Notes: generated from the letters alone by a model not told the origin. Shown: positions 44,280-54,333, counted from the stretch's first letter. The stretch: 64,000 nucleotides of DNA from Myxococcales bacterium (GCA_029863605.1 JAOTVB010000005.1:1-64000), one strand, 5' to 3'. Numbers and translations: made by a program.

Positions 44280-46223
44280 CTAGGCCGCGATGATTCGCCG
44301 ATTGGCCCTCCACCAGGACTGGAACATTAGGATAGCCCAGAGGCGATGCTCGTGGTTTCCACGCCCCGCCTGGTGCGCCTTCCAAGTGCTCGCGACGACC
44401 CCCGAGTCGAAGATGCCGTCGCTGGCAAGCGAGCTCTCCTCGAGGAGATCGGCGGCCCAGTCTCTGAGCGGGCCACGAAGCCACTGTCCCACGGGCACGC
44501 CGAACCCGGTCTTCGGTCGCTCGAAGAGGGTTGCGGGAACGTGGCGGGTGAGGACCTCCCGCAAGATCCACTTCTGGGTTCGGCCCCGGATCTTCCAACT
44601 GAGCGGAAGCCGCCACGCCAATTCGACCACTTCGTGATCGAGCAGCGGGACGCGCGCTTCTAGCGAGACGGCCATCGAGGCGCGATCGACCTTCGTGAGG
44701 ATGTCGTCAGGAAGGTACTGAATGAGGTCGTAGAACATCATCTGTTCCGCAAATGGCGCATCAAACCGAACAGTCTGTCGGAATGCCTGAAGATCAGGAG
44801 CGCCGGCCATTACCTCCGTTGGATCCACCCAGTGCGACCGTAACCGCTCGTAAAACTCGCTTGGGGTACCGAGCTCCGCGAGCGTGGCGATCTTGTGCAG
44901 CTTGTCGCCTGGGAGTCGCACTGCGTCACCCAATCGAAGGGCGCGAAACGCCCGATCCCAATCGTCGACGCGGATGAGCTCGAGAGCACGGAGCGCCCTT
45001 CTCACGCTTGAGGGCAAAAGATTGGCGAGGTCCCACAGCCGGGGAGCCCACGCGTGTCGATTGTAGCCGGCGAAAAGCTCATCGCCCCCGTCCCCCGAGA
45101 GCGACACCGTGACGTGCGCGCGGGTCAGTCGAGACACCAGGAAGGTCGGAATCTGCGAGGAGTCGGCGAAAGGCTCATCCCAGTGGTGGGCTATCTCCGG
45201 GACTACGGCCAACATGTCGGAGGGGTCGGCGATCAGCGTATGGTGCTCGCAGTGTAAGTGCTCAGCGACCGCTCGTGCGTGACTCGATTCGTCGTACCCG
45301 GAAACGGTGTTGCCAATGCAGAAGGTTTTGACCGGCTTCGAAGCGACCTGCTGCATCATGGCCACGACTGTGGAGGAATCGATGCCACCAGAGAGAAACG
45401 CGCCAAAAGGTACGTCCGAGCGCATCCTCAGGGCGACCGAGCGTTGGATAACTCGTTCGAGCTCCTCGATCGCCTCTTTTTCGGTTCCTTCGAACGGCCG
45501 CCTCAGCCCCGCCGATGCGATCTGCTCCGCAGACCAAAAATGCTGTTGGGTGCCCTCGGTTCGAGGTTCGTCGAACTGAACAATCGTTCCTGGCTTCACT
45601 TTTTGGACGCCGACGACGATGCACTCGCTGTCCGGAACGACACCGTAACGGAGAAAAGAGCCGACCGAGTCTCGATTGAGACGCGGCTGAAATGCGGGGA
45701 GCTCGTAAAGCGCCTGTAGCTCGGATGCGAACGCGATACCAAAGCTGCCTTTCACAAATAGCAAAGGCTTGATCCCGAGGCGATCTCGAACGAGAGACAG
45801 AGACCTGGCTCTGCTGTCCCACAACGCAAAGGCGAACATCCCACGGAACTTCTCCAGGGCCCTCCGCAACCCGAGCGCTTCAATTGCTTCTAGCACTACC
45901 TCGGTGTCGGAGTGCCCTCGCCACTCGATGCGTAGGCCTTGCCCTGCCAACTCAGTGCGAATTTCAGGCGCGTTGTAGACCTCGCCGTTGTAGCTGATGC
46001 AGTAGCGGCCAGAATGCGACCACATTGGTTGTCGCCCACGATCGCTGAGGTCAAGGATCGACAACCTCCGGTGCCCAAAACCGACGCCTGTATCACGGTC
46101 GAAGAAGGTTCCTGAGGAGTCTGGACCGCGATGCACCAGCTTCGCCGTCATTCGGTCGAGCCATTGATGGGCGTTGTCCTCGGCGACCGAGTCCGCGCAC
46201 CAAAATCCTGTTATCCCGCACAT
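44280..46223 (-). CDS. asnB: Asparagine synthase-type glutamine amidotransferase
   Basis: 647 aa from the ATG at 46223, because the protein must begin MCGITGF with Cys2 as the glutaminase nucleophile; a longer open frame would add 27 residues. The N-terminal domain has LVHRGPDSSGTF, GFGHRRLSILDLS and YNGEVYNAPE. The synthetase domain has PFGAFLSGGIDSSTVVAM (ATP pyrophosphatase loop, about 260) and VSLSGDGGDELFAGYNRH (about 365). In polysaccharide loci these enzymes amidate uronic acids or glycan-linked carboxyls, rather than make free asparagine. It is divergent from wecB and starts block 2 of the locus. Confidence 0.95.
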   Translation of the reverse strand: MCGITGFWCADSVAEDNAHQWLDRMTAKLVHRGPDSSGTFFDRDTGVGFGHRRLSILDLSDRGRQPMWSHSGRYCISYNGEVYNAPEIRTELAGQGLRIEWRGHSDTEVVLEAIEALGLRRALEKFRGMFAFALWDSRARSLSLVRDRLGIKPLLFVKGSFGIAFASELQALYELPAFQPRLNRDSVGSFLRYGVVPDSECIVVGVQKVKPGTIVQFDEPRTEGTQQHFWSAEQIASAGLRRPFEGTEKEAIEELERVIQRSVALRMRSDVPFGAFLSGGIDSSTVVAMMQQVASKPVKTFCIGNTVSGYDESSHARAVAEHLHCEHHTLIADPSDMLAVVPEIAHHWDEPFADSSQIPTFLVSRLTRAHVTVSLSGDGGDELFAGYNRHAWAPRLWDLANLLPSSVRRALRALELIRVDDWDRAFRALRLGDAVRLPGDKLHKIATLAELGTPSEFYERLRSHWVDPTEVMAGAPDLQAFRQTVRFDAPFAEQMMFYDLIQYLPDDILTKVDRASMAVSLEARVPLLDHEVVELAWRLPLSWKIRGRTQKWILREVLTRHVPATLFERPKTGFGVPVGQWLRGPLRDWAADLLEESSLASDGIFDSGVVASTWKAHQAGRGNHEHRLWAILMFQSWWRANRRIIAA

Positions 46224-46355
46224 GTCGGTCCGTCGTCCCCGAAAACAGCCAGTTGGGTTGCGATCGCTCGAAGATAGCCGCAACCGGCGGGCTTGGCATC
46301 CCAAACGAATGGGTGTTTTTGAGTCGAGGACGCAGATGGTCTAGCCTGCACCCAC

Positions 46356-47456
46356 ATGCGATTCGCCCACGTGGTCGGCGCGAGGCCGAACTTCATGAAG
46401 ATCGCTCCGATCATGAGCGCACTCCGAGAGTACGCGAACGTGGAGCAGTCGTTGGTTCACACGGGCCAGCACTACGACGCGAAGATGTCGCGGGTTTTCT
46501 TCGACGAGCTTCGTATTCCTCGTCCAGACATCGACCTCGAGATCGGCTCCGACCGGCACGGAGCACAAACCGGTCGTATGATGATTGAGCTCGAGCGAGT
46601 GCTCCCTGAGCTTCGGCCCGATTGCGTAGTCGTGGTGGGCGATGTGAACTCCACCCTTGCTGCAGCCCTGGTGGCGGTGAAGCTCGGCATCCCGTGCGCG
46701 CACGTCGAGGCTGGCCTTCGATCGTTCGATCGGTCGATGCCGGAGGAAATCAATCGTATAGTCACCGATCGAGTCGCTGACGTGCTGCTCACACCGTCCG
46801 CCGATGCGGACCACAACCTCTTGGAAGAGGGTGTTCCGAAGGCCGCCATCCACCGGGTGGGCAATGTGATGATCGACACGCTGCTCAGCCATCTCGAACG
46901 GGCCAAACGACGCACCACGCTCGAGGATCTCGGGGTCGAGCCCGGAAGCTGCGCGCTGGCAACGCTTCATCGCCCTTCGAACGTGGACGACCCCGTCGCG
47001 TTGGAGTCGCTACTCGACACGCTCGAGTGGATCCAAGAAAGGCTCCCGGTGATCCTGCCGGTCCATCCTCGCACCAGGAAGCGGCTCGAGGAGTTCTCAC
47101 TGCTCGAAAGGACGATCGCGATGCCGAATCTCAGGCTCATCGAGCCCCTCGGGTACCTCGACTTCTTGGCTCTTACCGCGAACGCGAAGCTCGTGCTGAC
47201 CGACTCGGGGGGTCTCCAAGAGGAGACGACCGTGCTTGGGATTCCCTGTCTCACGATTCGCGCAAACACCGAGCGCCCGGTGACCGTTTCAGTGGGGACG
47301 AATATCGTCGTTGGTTCCGACCAGGAAGCGATTCGACACAACATCGAGGAGATCCTCGAGGGCCGCGCCAAAGTCGGCACCATTCCCGATCTCTGGGACG
47401 GGCGAGCAAGCGAGCGCGCCGCACGAGTGTTGGTCGACTACCTCACGCCTGGTTGA
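46356..47456 (+). CDS. wecB: UDP-N-acetylglucosamine 2-epimerase (non-hydrolysing)
   Basis: 366 aa. The signature order is intact: VVGARPNFMKIAPIMSAL (start), LVHTGQHYDAKMS (near 33), VVVVGDVNSTLAAALVA (near 90), HVEAGLRSFDRSMPEEINR (near 113) and LVLTDSGGLQEETTVLGIPCLTIR (near 280). It converts UDP-GlcNAc to UDP-ManNAc in the cytoplasm. That sugar usually goes on to ManNAcA by a dehydrogenase not seen here. It is the first gene of block 3, divergent from the amidotransferase gene, and probably supplies one sugar of the polymer. Confidence 0.95.
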   Translation: MRFAHVVGARPNFMKIAPIMSALREYANVEQSLVHTGQHYDAKMSRVFFDELRIPRPDIDLEIGSDRHGAQTGRMMIELERVLPELRPDCVVVVGDVNSTLAAALVAVKLGIPCAHVEAGLRSFDRSMPEEINRIVTDRVADVLLTPSADADHNLLEEGVPKAAIHRVGNVMIDTLLSHLERAKRRTTLEDLGVEPGSCALATLHRPSNVDDPVALESLLDTLEWIQERLPVILPVHPRTRKRLEEFSLLERTIAMPNLRLIEPLGYLDFLALTANAKLVLTDSGGLQEETTVLGIPCLTIRANTERPVTVSVGTNIVVGSDQEAIRHNIEEILEGRAKVGTIPDLWDGRASERAARVLVDYLTPG

Positions 47457-47492
47457 CTTGCTTTCTAGGAACATGGAGGTCACACCGCGGCC

Positions 47493-48650
47493 ATGCGGGG
47501 CCTACTGGTATGCCCAATCTCGACCGACCTTCCAGGCAATCGGGGCATACTCAACAAGATGCAATATCAGCGAACGGCACTCGCTGAGCTTGCTGGAACG
47601 ATGGACGTCGTTTGCAGCAGTGTTCGTGGACCGCTATTCGGCAACCGGCGCATCGCTGATTACCCGGTGACCGGACGTGCGTTCAGCTCGTTCAACCACT
47701 ACGTCCTCTTCTACCATTATGTCTGGAAGCACTGCCGACCGGCCGAATACGACTTCCTCTACATCCGCTATCCGCTGGCGATTCCGAGCTTCCTGCTGTT
47801 CCTGCGCCAGACCAAAAAGGCGAGTCCGGACACGAAGATCATTCTCGAGGTGCCGACGTTCCCTTATCGCCAAGAGCTACGAGGTCCAAAACAACGCGTG
47901 CTTTTGGTTTTCGACGATCTGGGCCGAGCGCGTCTAAGGGACTACGTCGACACGATTGTGACCTTTTACGGCCAGCAGAAGATATTCGGGATCCCCTGCA
48001 TTCCAATCGAGAACGGGGTCGATGTAGACACCATCCCGCTCACGGCGAAATCCCGGTCAGGACAAGCTATCTCGATGATCGTCGTGGCAAATCTGGCGCG
48101 GTGGCATGGCATCGACCGAATCCTGCGAGGTCTCGCGGAATACCTCGAATGCGAAGGAGCCCGGCCGATAGTGCTCAACATCGTCGGTGAAGGACCAGCC
48201 CGATCCGAGCTTAGCGCGCTTTGCGGAAAACTCGGCATCGCAAATGCGGTGCGTTTTCGGGGGGTGCACGAGGGTTCGGACCTGGACACAATATTCTCGA
48301 GCTCCGACCTCGCGCTGAGCTCCCTGGGTATGCATCGCCTTGGCCTGCACCGCTCGAGCTCACTCAAGGCGAGGGAGTATTGTGCGCGAGGCATTCCCTT
48401 CGTGCTTTCTACTGACGACTCGGATTTTTCGGCGGGGCTTCCTTTCGTGCACCGGGTTCCTGCGGATGAGAGTCCTCTAGACGTGGCTGCCGTGGTCGAC
48501 TTCATCGACCATCTGCGTGAATGCAGTCCTGACTACAGCATGGACATGCGTCGCTTCGCGGAAGAGCGGCTTACCTGGAAAGCAAAACTCGAGCCGGTGG
48601 CCCGCTACGTCCGTACGGGGAAGCACCCGGCGAGGGAAGCTCTCCCGTGA
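47493..48650 (+). CDS. GT4 glycosyltransferase
   Basis: 385 aa. A GT-B fold is suggested by LLVCPISTDLPGNRGILNKM at the start, ISMIVVANLARWHGIDRILRGL (near 193) and VVNIVGEGPARSELS-type VLNIVGEGPARSELSALC (near 227). It also has FSSSDLALSSLGMHRLGLHRSSSLKAREYCARG, where the donor-binding glutamate sits in KAREYCARG. It follows wecB after 36 bases and its stop overlaps the next gene's GTG (GTGA). It probably transfers the ManNAc-derived or another sugar to the repeat unit. Substrate is inferred only from position. Confidence 0.87.
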   Translation: MRGLLVCPISTDLPGNRGILNKMQYQRTALAELAGTMDVVCSSVRGPLFGNRRIADYPVTGRAFSSFNHYVLFYHYVWKHCRPAEYDFLYIRYPLAIPSFLLFLRQTKKASPDTKIILEVPTFPYRQELRGPKQRVLLVFDDLGRARLRDYVDTIVTFYGQQKIFGIPCIPIENGVDVDTIPLTAKSRSGQAISMIVVANLARWHGIDRILRGLAEYLECEGARPIVLNIVGEGPARSELSALCGKLGIANAVRFRGVHEGSDLDTIFSSSDLALSSLGMHRLGLHRSSSLKAREYCARGIPFVLSTDDSDFSAGLPFVHRVPADESPLDVAAVVDFIDHLRECSPDYSMDMRRFAEERLTWKAKLEPVARYVRTGKHPAREALP

Positions 48651-51109
48651 CTAGGAAAGCGCTCGTCATCCCAACCCGTTTTGGGATTGCGCCAGATTCC
48701 GCGACTCTTTGCGTGCTTGTGATCGTCGCACCGCAGCTCTTCGGAGGAGCGTTCCCGTGGTCGGTGGTCGCGATCTCGGCGCTGTCGCTGGTCGCTCTAG
48801 GAGCGGCTCTGTGGGTGCGACGGTCTTCGACACGCCCCGTCGTCGATCACGTGCTCATCGTGATGGTCGCGGCTTGGCTTTGGACCTGCCTCCAGGTCGT
48901 GCCGTTGCCTTCGGCGGTAGCACAGGCGTTCGGATTGAAATCCGCGGAGAGCGCTCAGCGCCTGCAGGGCCTCGAGTGGGCCGGGTCTATCCCGTTGACG
49001 ATTTCGTACGACCCTGGTTCGACTCGGATCCAGATCTTGATCGGCATCGTCATCATTGCGGCGTTCCTTGCTGCACGGCTCGTTGGACCAAACGGGCTGC
49101 GACCGATCGCGATCGCTGCAGTAGCCTCCGCCTTGCTGATCGGTTTCGAGGGCCTGGCTCACCGTGCCTCGAATGCAGAGGCCGTATTCGGCATCTACGC
49201 CCCGCGGTTCACCGAACCGCAGTTGCTGACGCCGTTGATGAATAACAACCACCTTGGCGGCTTTTTGTTGATGGGCGCATTGATCGCAGCCGGCCTCGCT
49301 GCACGGGGCAGCGGACGATCGCGACGTCTTTGGATCGTCGCATCCGTCCTGTGCGCGACCACAGTCGCGTGGACACTCTCCCGCGGCGCGATTGGGAGCC
49401 TATTGTTTGGCTTCGTATTGCTCGCAGTCTGGTTGGCCGGAAGCAGGCGATCCGAGAGCAGGGGAGCGTTGGTTCCTTTCGCCGTGGTGGGTGCTGCCAT
49501 CGCCGGCATCTTGGCGTTCGCAAACCTCGAACCGATCTTGCGCCGCTTCGAGGTGCAAGGTCTCGACAAGCTCGCGGTGGCAGCGCGCGGCTTTCGGCTG
49601 TTGGATGGCGCCACATGGTGGCTCGGAATCGGTCGAGGTGCATTTTCTTCGGCTTTCGTCGCCGAGGAAGGACAATTGGCCCGCTACACCCATCCGGAGA
49701 ACATTCTGGTTCAGTGGACGACCGAATGGGGAGTACCGATCGGGATCGCGCTGCTCGCGGTCTTGGCATTCGCGCTGTGGAAACGACTTCGCACGACCCA
49801 CAGGCCCTTGGTTGCCGCAAGCTGTATCGCCATCTTCGCGTTGAGTGTTCAGAACCTCGTCGACTTCAGCCTCGAGATGGCCGGCATTGTCGTCGTCGTG
49901 GCTGCACTGCTCGGCGCGCTGTTGCCGGCGTCGAGCGGGTCGCGCTCCGAGCGCTCCTTACGGCCGTCCGCCGCAATCCTGTTTGTATTTACGCTCGTGC
50001 TTGGGGTCTTGGGACCGCGGGTTCTCGAAAGCGACGCGCAGTCGATCGTCGATCAGTTGACGCGAGCCATGGAGTCCGATGACGAAGGCGACTTCCAGGC
50101 CACCCTACGCAGGGGGCTCGCGCTTCATCCAGGCGAGCCGGCATTTGCGCTGCTCGCCGGAACGTACGCCGGTTCAAAAGGATACAAGGACGCGCCGCGC
50201 TGGCTCTCGGTCGTGATGGAGGAAGCGCCAGGTTGGGCGGCCCCACATACCGTGGCTGCACGATGGCTCTTGGAGCGAGGAAAGCTCGACCAGGCGCTGC
50301 TCGAGATCCGCGAGGCAGAGCAGCGACACCCTGGCAGCGCTCAAAAGGCGCTTTGCGAAGTGCTCGAGCGATTTCCGCTGATGGAGCACCTCGAGCGAGC
50401 CGCTCCCACCGCGGACCTGCGGGTGCCCTACCTGGATCGCGCCACAATCTGCCGAGGGTTGCCTGCGAGCCTGCGGGCCGAGATCGACGCGGCGATCTTG
50501 CAAAGTGAGCCGACGCGAGCGACGGCAGTCCTTCGTCAGGCGCGCCGCCTCGCTTTGCAAGACCGCTCCGTCGAGGGGAAGGCTCTGCTCGAGCAGGCCC
50601 TGGAGCACGACCCCGACAACGCAAGCCTCTGGGCTGCCATCATCCGGGCGCACCTGAGCGATGGGGATGCGGAGGCGGCGAGGTCGGCGCTCAACGTAGT
50701 GAAGTCGAGAGGCCTCGACAGTCGATCGTTGACTGAGGCCCGGGCACGCGTCGAGGCCGCGCTCGGCGAAACCGACCAGATGCGGGCGACGATCACGCGC
50801 CTCCGCGGGCAATCCCGGGGGGAGGTCCGTCTGATCGCCGCGTCATTCTTGGTGGAGGGAGAGCTCGAGGCTTCGCTCGGGAATATTGACGAGGCCCTGG
50901 CCGCCTACGCGGCTGCAGATGCTGCGAGCCCTGACACACCGGCGCTGCAACACGCCGCACAGCTCGCGCTCGACTCGGGACGACCCACGCACGCCCGACG
51001 CATCTATCGGACGCTCTGCGGACGTCGGCCTCGCGGACCTGCGTGCGCCCAGGAGGCCAGGCTTTCGACCGAACTCAGGAAAGCACCGCCCGAAGGGTCA
51101 ATGCCTTGA
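48647..51109 (+). CDS. O-antigen ligase/polymerase-like protein fused to a TPR domain
   Basis: 820 aa with a GTG start coupled to the previous stop. Residues 20-450 hold about twelve membrane helices with the Wzy_C/WaaL signatures LMNNNHLGGFLLMGALIA (about 196) and ARYTHPENILVQWTTEWGVP (about 343). Residues 460-815 are soluble alpha-helical repeats of the TPR type (GLALHPGEPAFALLAGTYA, LLERGKLDQALLEIREAEQR, LEQALEHDPDNASLWAAII). WaaL/Wzy proteins join or polymerise undecaprenyl-linked glycans outside the inner membrane. The TPR part probably binds partners in the periplasm. Similar fusions occur in deltaproteobacterial polysaccharide loci, where they often sit next to a Wzc kinase, as here. 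Confidence 0.88.
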   Translation: MTRKALVIPTRFGIAPDSATLCVLVIVAPQLFGGAFPWSVVAISALSLVALGAALWVRRSSTRPVVDHVLIVMVAAWLWTCLQVVPLPSAVAQAFGLKSAESAQRLQGLEWAGSIPLTISYDPGSTRIQILIGIVIIAAFLAARLVGPNGLRPIAIAAVASALLIGFEGLAHRASNAEAVFGIYAPRFTEPQLLTPLMNNNHLGGFLLMGALIAAGLAARGSGRSRRLWIVASVLCATTVAWTLSRGAIGSLLFGFVLLAVWLAGSRRSESRGALVPFAVVGAAIAGILAFANLEPILRRFEVQGLDKLAVAARGFRLLDGATWWLGIGRGAFSSAFVAEEGQLARYTHPENILVQWTTEWGVPIGIALLAVLAFALWKRLRTTHRPLVAASCIAIFALSVQNLVDFSLEMAGIVVVVAALLGALLPASSGSRSERSLRPSAAILFVFTLVLGVLGPRVLESDAQSIVDQLTRAMESDDEGDFQATLRRGLALHPGEPAFALLAGTYAGSKGYKDAPRWLSVVMEEAPGWAAPHTVAARWLLERGKLDQALLEIREAEQRHPGSAQKALCEVLERFPLMEHLERAAPTADLRVPYLDRATICRGLPASLRAEIDAAILQSEPTRATAVLRQARRLALQDRSVEGKALLEQALEHDPDNASLWAAIIRAHLSDGDAEAARSALNVVKSRGLDSRSLTEARARVEAALGETDQMRATITRLRGQSRGEVRLIAASFLVEGELEASLGNIDEALAAYAAADAASPDTPALQHAAQLALDSGRPTHARRIYRTLCGRRPRGPACAQEARLSTELRKAPPEGSMP

Positions 51110-51147
51110 CCCTTTCGTCCAGATCGAGAACGCTATCCGAGGGGGGC

Positions 51148-53363
51148 GTGCCATCCGAGAAGCGAAACGAACAAGTGTTTTTCTAGAGGATCCTGAGTTT
51201 GACCTGCATGATGTCCTGCAGGTCCTCCATGAGTACAAGTGGCTGATCGCCGGAATCACAGCATTGGTCGCTTTGGCGGGAGTTGTTTGGACCATTCGGA
51301 CGCCAAAGATCTACGAGGCGACATGCACGGTCGAATACGATCCCAATCCCTCCAAGCCGCTCGGTGGGCAGGTCGAGGACGTCGCCGATCCCATCGGTAA
51401 CTTCTGGGCCACGAGGGAATTTTTCGAAACGCAAAATCTGGTGATCGCCAGTCGCGATGTAGCCGGTCGCGTCACGCGCAGACTCGGATTGCACGAAGAC
51501 CCGACTTATCTCACTCAAGACGACGATACGTTAGGCGTCACTGGTGACTTGGAGGCGACTACGATCGCGCTCCAGTCTCGTCTCACGGTCGAACCCATCC
51601 CCGAAACGCGACTCGTTCGGATCCATGCCCGAGATGTCCGTCCCGAGCGCGCCAGGCTCATCGCCGACGCGGTCGCCAACGCCTATGTCGAAAAGACGAT
51701 CGAAGACCGACTGGAATCGACCGATCGCGCCAAGGATTGGCTGGAAAACCAGCTCGCGACCCTTCGTGAAGAGCTCGAGGAGGCCGAGCTCGCGCTCCAC
51801 AGATTCAAGAAGGGGCACAATGTGTTGTCAGTCTCGATGGAGGACCGCCAGAACCTCGTCGCTAGCGATGTCCAGACGACGCACAGCAAGCTGACTGATA
51901 CACGCAATCGACGCATCGAGCTTCAGGCGCGATTGAAACGCCTCAAAGCCTCACTCCGCAGGGGCTCCGACGCAATCGATCCAGCCGTCATCGCAGAGCA
52001 TCAGGCGTTGAGCGCCCTGCTGACCGAGCTTCGCAGCAAGAAGAAGGAACACGACAGCCTCGGGGTGAAATACGGCGAAGAGCACCCCACGATGAAGTCG
52101 CTCGCTGAAGAAATCGATGTGCTCGAGGCGCAGGTCGCCCAAGAGAGGGCTGCGATCGTCGCGTCAGCCGAGCGTGATCTGGAACAGGCCAAGGCCGTCG
52201 AGGCAGGGCTTCGCTCGGCGGCTAGCGAGGCGCACTCCGCCGGCCTGAGCCTGAATCTCCGCGAGATCGAATACAGACGCCTCAATCGTGACCGCGACAA
52301 CAAGGCGAAGCTCTACGAGATTGTCTTGCAGCGACTCACGGAAACCGACCTCACGAGGATGCTCAAGACCACCCACGTTCGCGTGCTCGATCGCGCGCTC
52401 CTACCCGTCGAGCCCGTTACCCCCAACATCGTCAAGAACGTCGGCGCCTCGCTGCTGGCCGGTCTGTTGCTCGGTGTGGCAGTGGCCTTTTTTGCGAGCC
52501 GTTTCGACCGCACCGTTCGTTCGGTGGAATCAGTCGAGGGTCTGGGCGTCCCTGTGCTCGGCGTCATTCCTCACTTGAGCAGCTCAGAGGAGCGACCCAA
52601 GCCCGAGGCCAAGCTGGGCCTCAAACACGCCAATCCTGCCCAAGTGCCAGAAGAGCTGATCGTCCTCGAAGAGCCAATGTCTCCGGCGGCGGAGACATTT
52701 CGAATGGTGCGCACGAATCTCGCCTTCATGTCACAGGACGATCCGATCCGAAGCTTCGTAGTGACGAGTGCACTGCCGCTCGAGGGCAAAACCACGGTCG
52801 TAAGCAACTTGGCCATTACTCTGGCGCAGTTCGGCCGCTCCGTGCTCCTCGTCGACTCGGACTTGCGGCGACCAAGGATTCACCGCATCTTCGAGCTCCG
52901 CAACGAGCTCGGTCTCACGTCATTGGTCGAAGGCCACGCTACGCTGAGCGAAGCCATCCATGAGACCAAGATCGATGGGCTGAGCGTGCTTACGGCCGGG
53001 CCGATTCCGCCCAACCCATCCGAGCTGCTTCACTCCGCCGCCTTTGAACGACTCAGGGACGATCTGTTGAACCACTTTGACTGGGTCCTGTTCGACAGCC
53101 CGCCCCTGGGCGCCGTGACCGACGCGGCAATTCTTGCCCCCCAGCTCGACGGAGTACTACTCGTGGTTCGCGCGGGACAAACCACCATGCATTCGATTCT
53201 AGGGGCGCGGAAACAGCTGAACAGCGTCTCTGGCCGACTGCTCGGTGCAGTCTTGAACGACATTGACGTGAGGATTGGACGCTATCGCTACGGCGCGGGC
53301 GGGTACGGATATCGGAGTGCGGAAGGGTATGCGCCAGTCACAGAAGGCGCGGACGCCGCCTAG
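51148..53363 (+). CDS. wzc: Wzc-type bacterial tyrosine kinase / chain-length determinant (apparent start frameshift)
   Basis: About 735 aa. The coding frame that carries the protein has no ATG, GTG or TTG near its N-terminus. A GTG at 51148 preceded by a GAGGGGGG site starts a second frame that would join it after one extra T in the run at 51178-51182. A TTG at 51106 coupled to the previous stop is in the same frame. Wzz domain begins FDLHDVLQVLHEYKWLIAG, with coiled coil at about 190-390 (from 51148) and a second membrane helix near 440. The kinase has Walker A LPLEGKTTVVSNLA, A' VLLVDSDLRRPR and B WVLFDSPPLGA. The C-terminal tail holds five tyrosines (YRYGAGGYGYRSAEGY), the autophosphorylation cluster. 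It controls chain length with the exporter. Confidence 0.82.
51175..51185 (+). other. wzc: Probable frameshift site at the wzc N-terminus
   Basis: Five T residues (51178-51182) follow a GTG. Reading from GTG 51148 the frame stops at a TAG just after the run (51184-51186); inserting one T, or slipping back one base, joins it to the kinase frame. The joined N-terminus would read MPSEKRNEQVFF then LEDPEFDLHDVLQ. This looks like an assembly error or a real indel at a short homopolymer. Confidence 0.6.
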
Positions 53364-54289
53364 GCTTGGGCGCGGATCAGATTCTTGGCCGCCTCGAAAC
53401 GAGCAGCGCGAGCCTTCGAAGCGACGCGTAATAGGGGCTGGTCGCGCTCCCAGCGATCTCGTTCGTCCTCCGGCGCACCGTCCAAAAGCCGTGCGAGCTC
53501 TTCGCCCGCGACGAACCGTGTCACGCGCTGGTAGACGCCGTGGAGCGAAATGTGCACGCGTGGATCGAGCGGTGAACCGTCCCGCAAGCGATCGAGAGCA
53601 ACGAGGTCCGCGCTCAGCTCTGCAATCAGAACCGTGGGCGCTCGCGCTCGGCGGGCCAAACCGACGAGGTAGCCCAAGGTAGCTCCGACGACATGGATAT
53701 CCTCGATAGTCCGGAACGGCTTCACGTAATCGAGGTAGCCGTCGCCTGGTAGACGTTCGCTCTGCAGGACGTCGACCCCCTCGAGCCGGACGCTCGCGTG
53801 AGGGACTTCGGGGACAAAGGGTGTTTCTGGAAGCGTCTGAAGAACGACCCCTTCACGGCTCGCGGGGATCTGAACGACGACGAGGTCGGGCCGGCCGTCG
53901 GGTTTTTCGCCCACCCTTGCCACGACGAGGAGGGACTCCGCGTGGTTTCCAAAGGTCACGAAGGTTTTCGTTCCGCTCAGCTCGTAGCGGTCGCCTTTGC
54001 GCTCAAGGGTGGTCTCGATGGCGCGCGGGCTGTTCCCGTTGGCTTCGGTGACGCAAAGCGCGCAGGGAAGCCGCACACCGTCGACCATGTGCTCGAGGGC
54101 GGCCGGGTAACCAACCGCGAACGCAAACCCGAGACGGTCCACGCGCGAGGCCACCACGACCGCTGCCGTGAACGGGGAAGCACCCGAGGAGCGCTCCCGT
54201 CCATACGCCTCCCAGACCTCGGGAAGGGTTCGTTTTCGCTCGGCGCCGGCGTCCCCCATCAGAACGTCGAGCATCGGCAGCCCGGTCAT
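53360..54289 (-). CDS. Acyl-CoA dehydrogenase-like protein, short and divergent
   Basis: 309 aa from the ATG at 54289 (a GTG two codons upstream is in frame). The middle region carries the acyl-CoA dehydrogenase pattern CVTEANGNSPRAIETTLERKGDRYELSGTKTFVTFGNHAESLLVV, in which T-E and G-x-K-T-F correspond to the FAD-contact strand. Acyl-CoA dehydrogenases are usually about 380 aa. This protein is shorter and its C-terminal helical domain is weakly conserved, without a clear catalytic glutamate, so activity is doubtful. It is convergent with wzc, the two genes sharing overlapping stop codons, and is divergent from the rubrerythrin operon. Confidence 0.7.
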   Translation of the reverse strand: MTGLPMLDVLMGDAGAERKRTLPEVWEAYGRERSSGASPFTAAVVVASRVDRLGFAFAVGYPAALEHMVDGVRLPCALCVTEANGNSPRAIETTLERKGDRYELSGTKTFVTFGNHAESLLVVARVGEKPDGRPDLVVVQIPASREGVVLQTLPETPFVPEVPHASVRLEGVDVLQSERLPGDGYLDYVKPFRTIEDIHVVGATLGYLVGLARRARAPTVLIAELSADLVALDRLRDGSPLDPRVHISLHGVYQRVTRFVAGEELARLLDGAPEDERDRWERDQPLLRVASKARAARFEAAKNLIRAQA

Positions 54290-54333
54290 GCCCACTGCCA
54301 GAAGGTAGCATCCGGCAGGCCAGTTTTGGAGTT

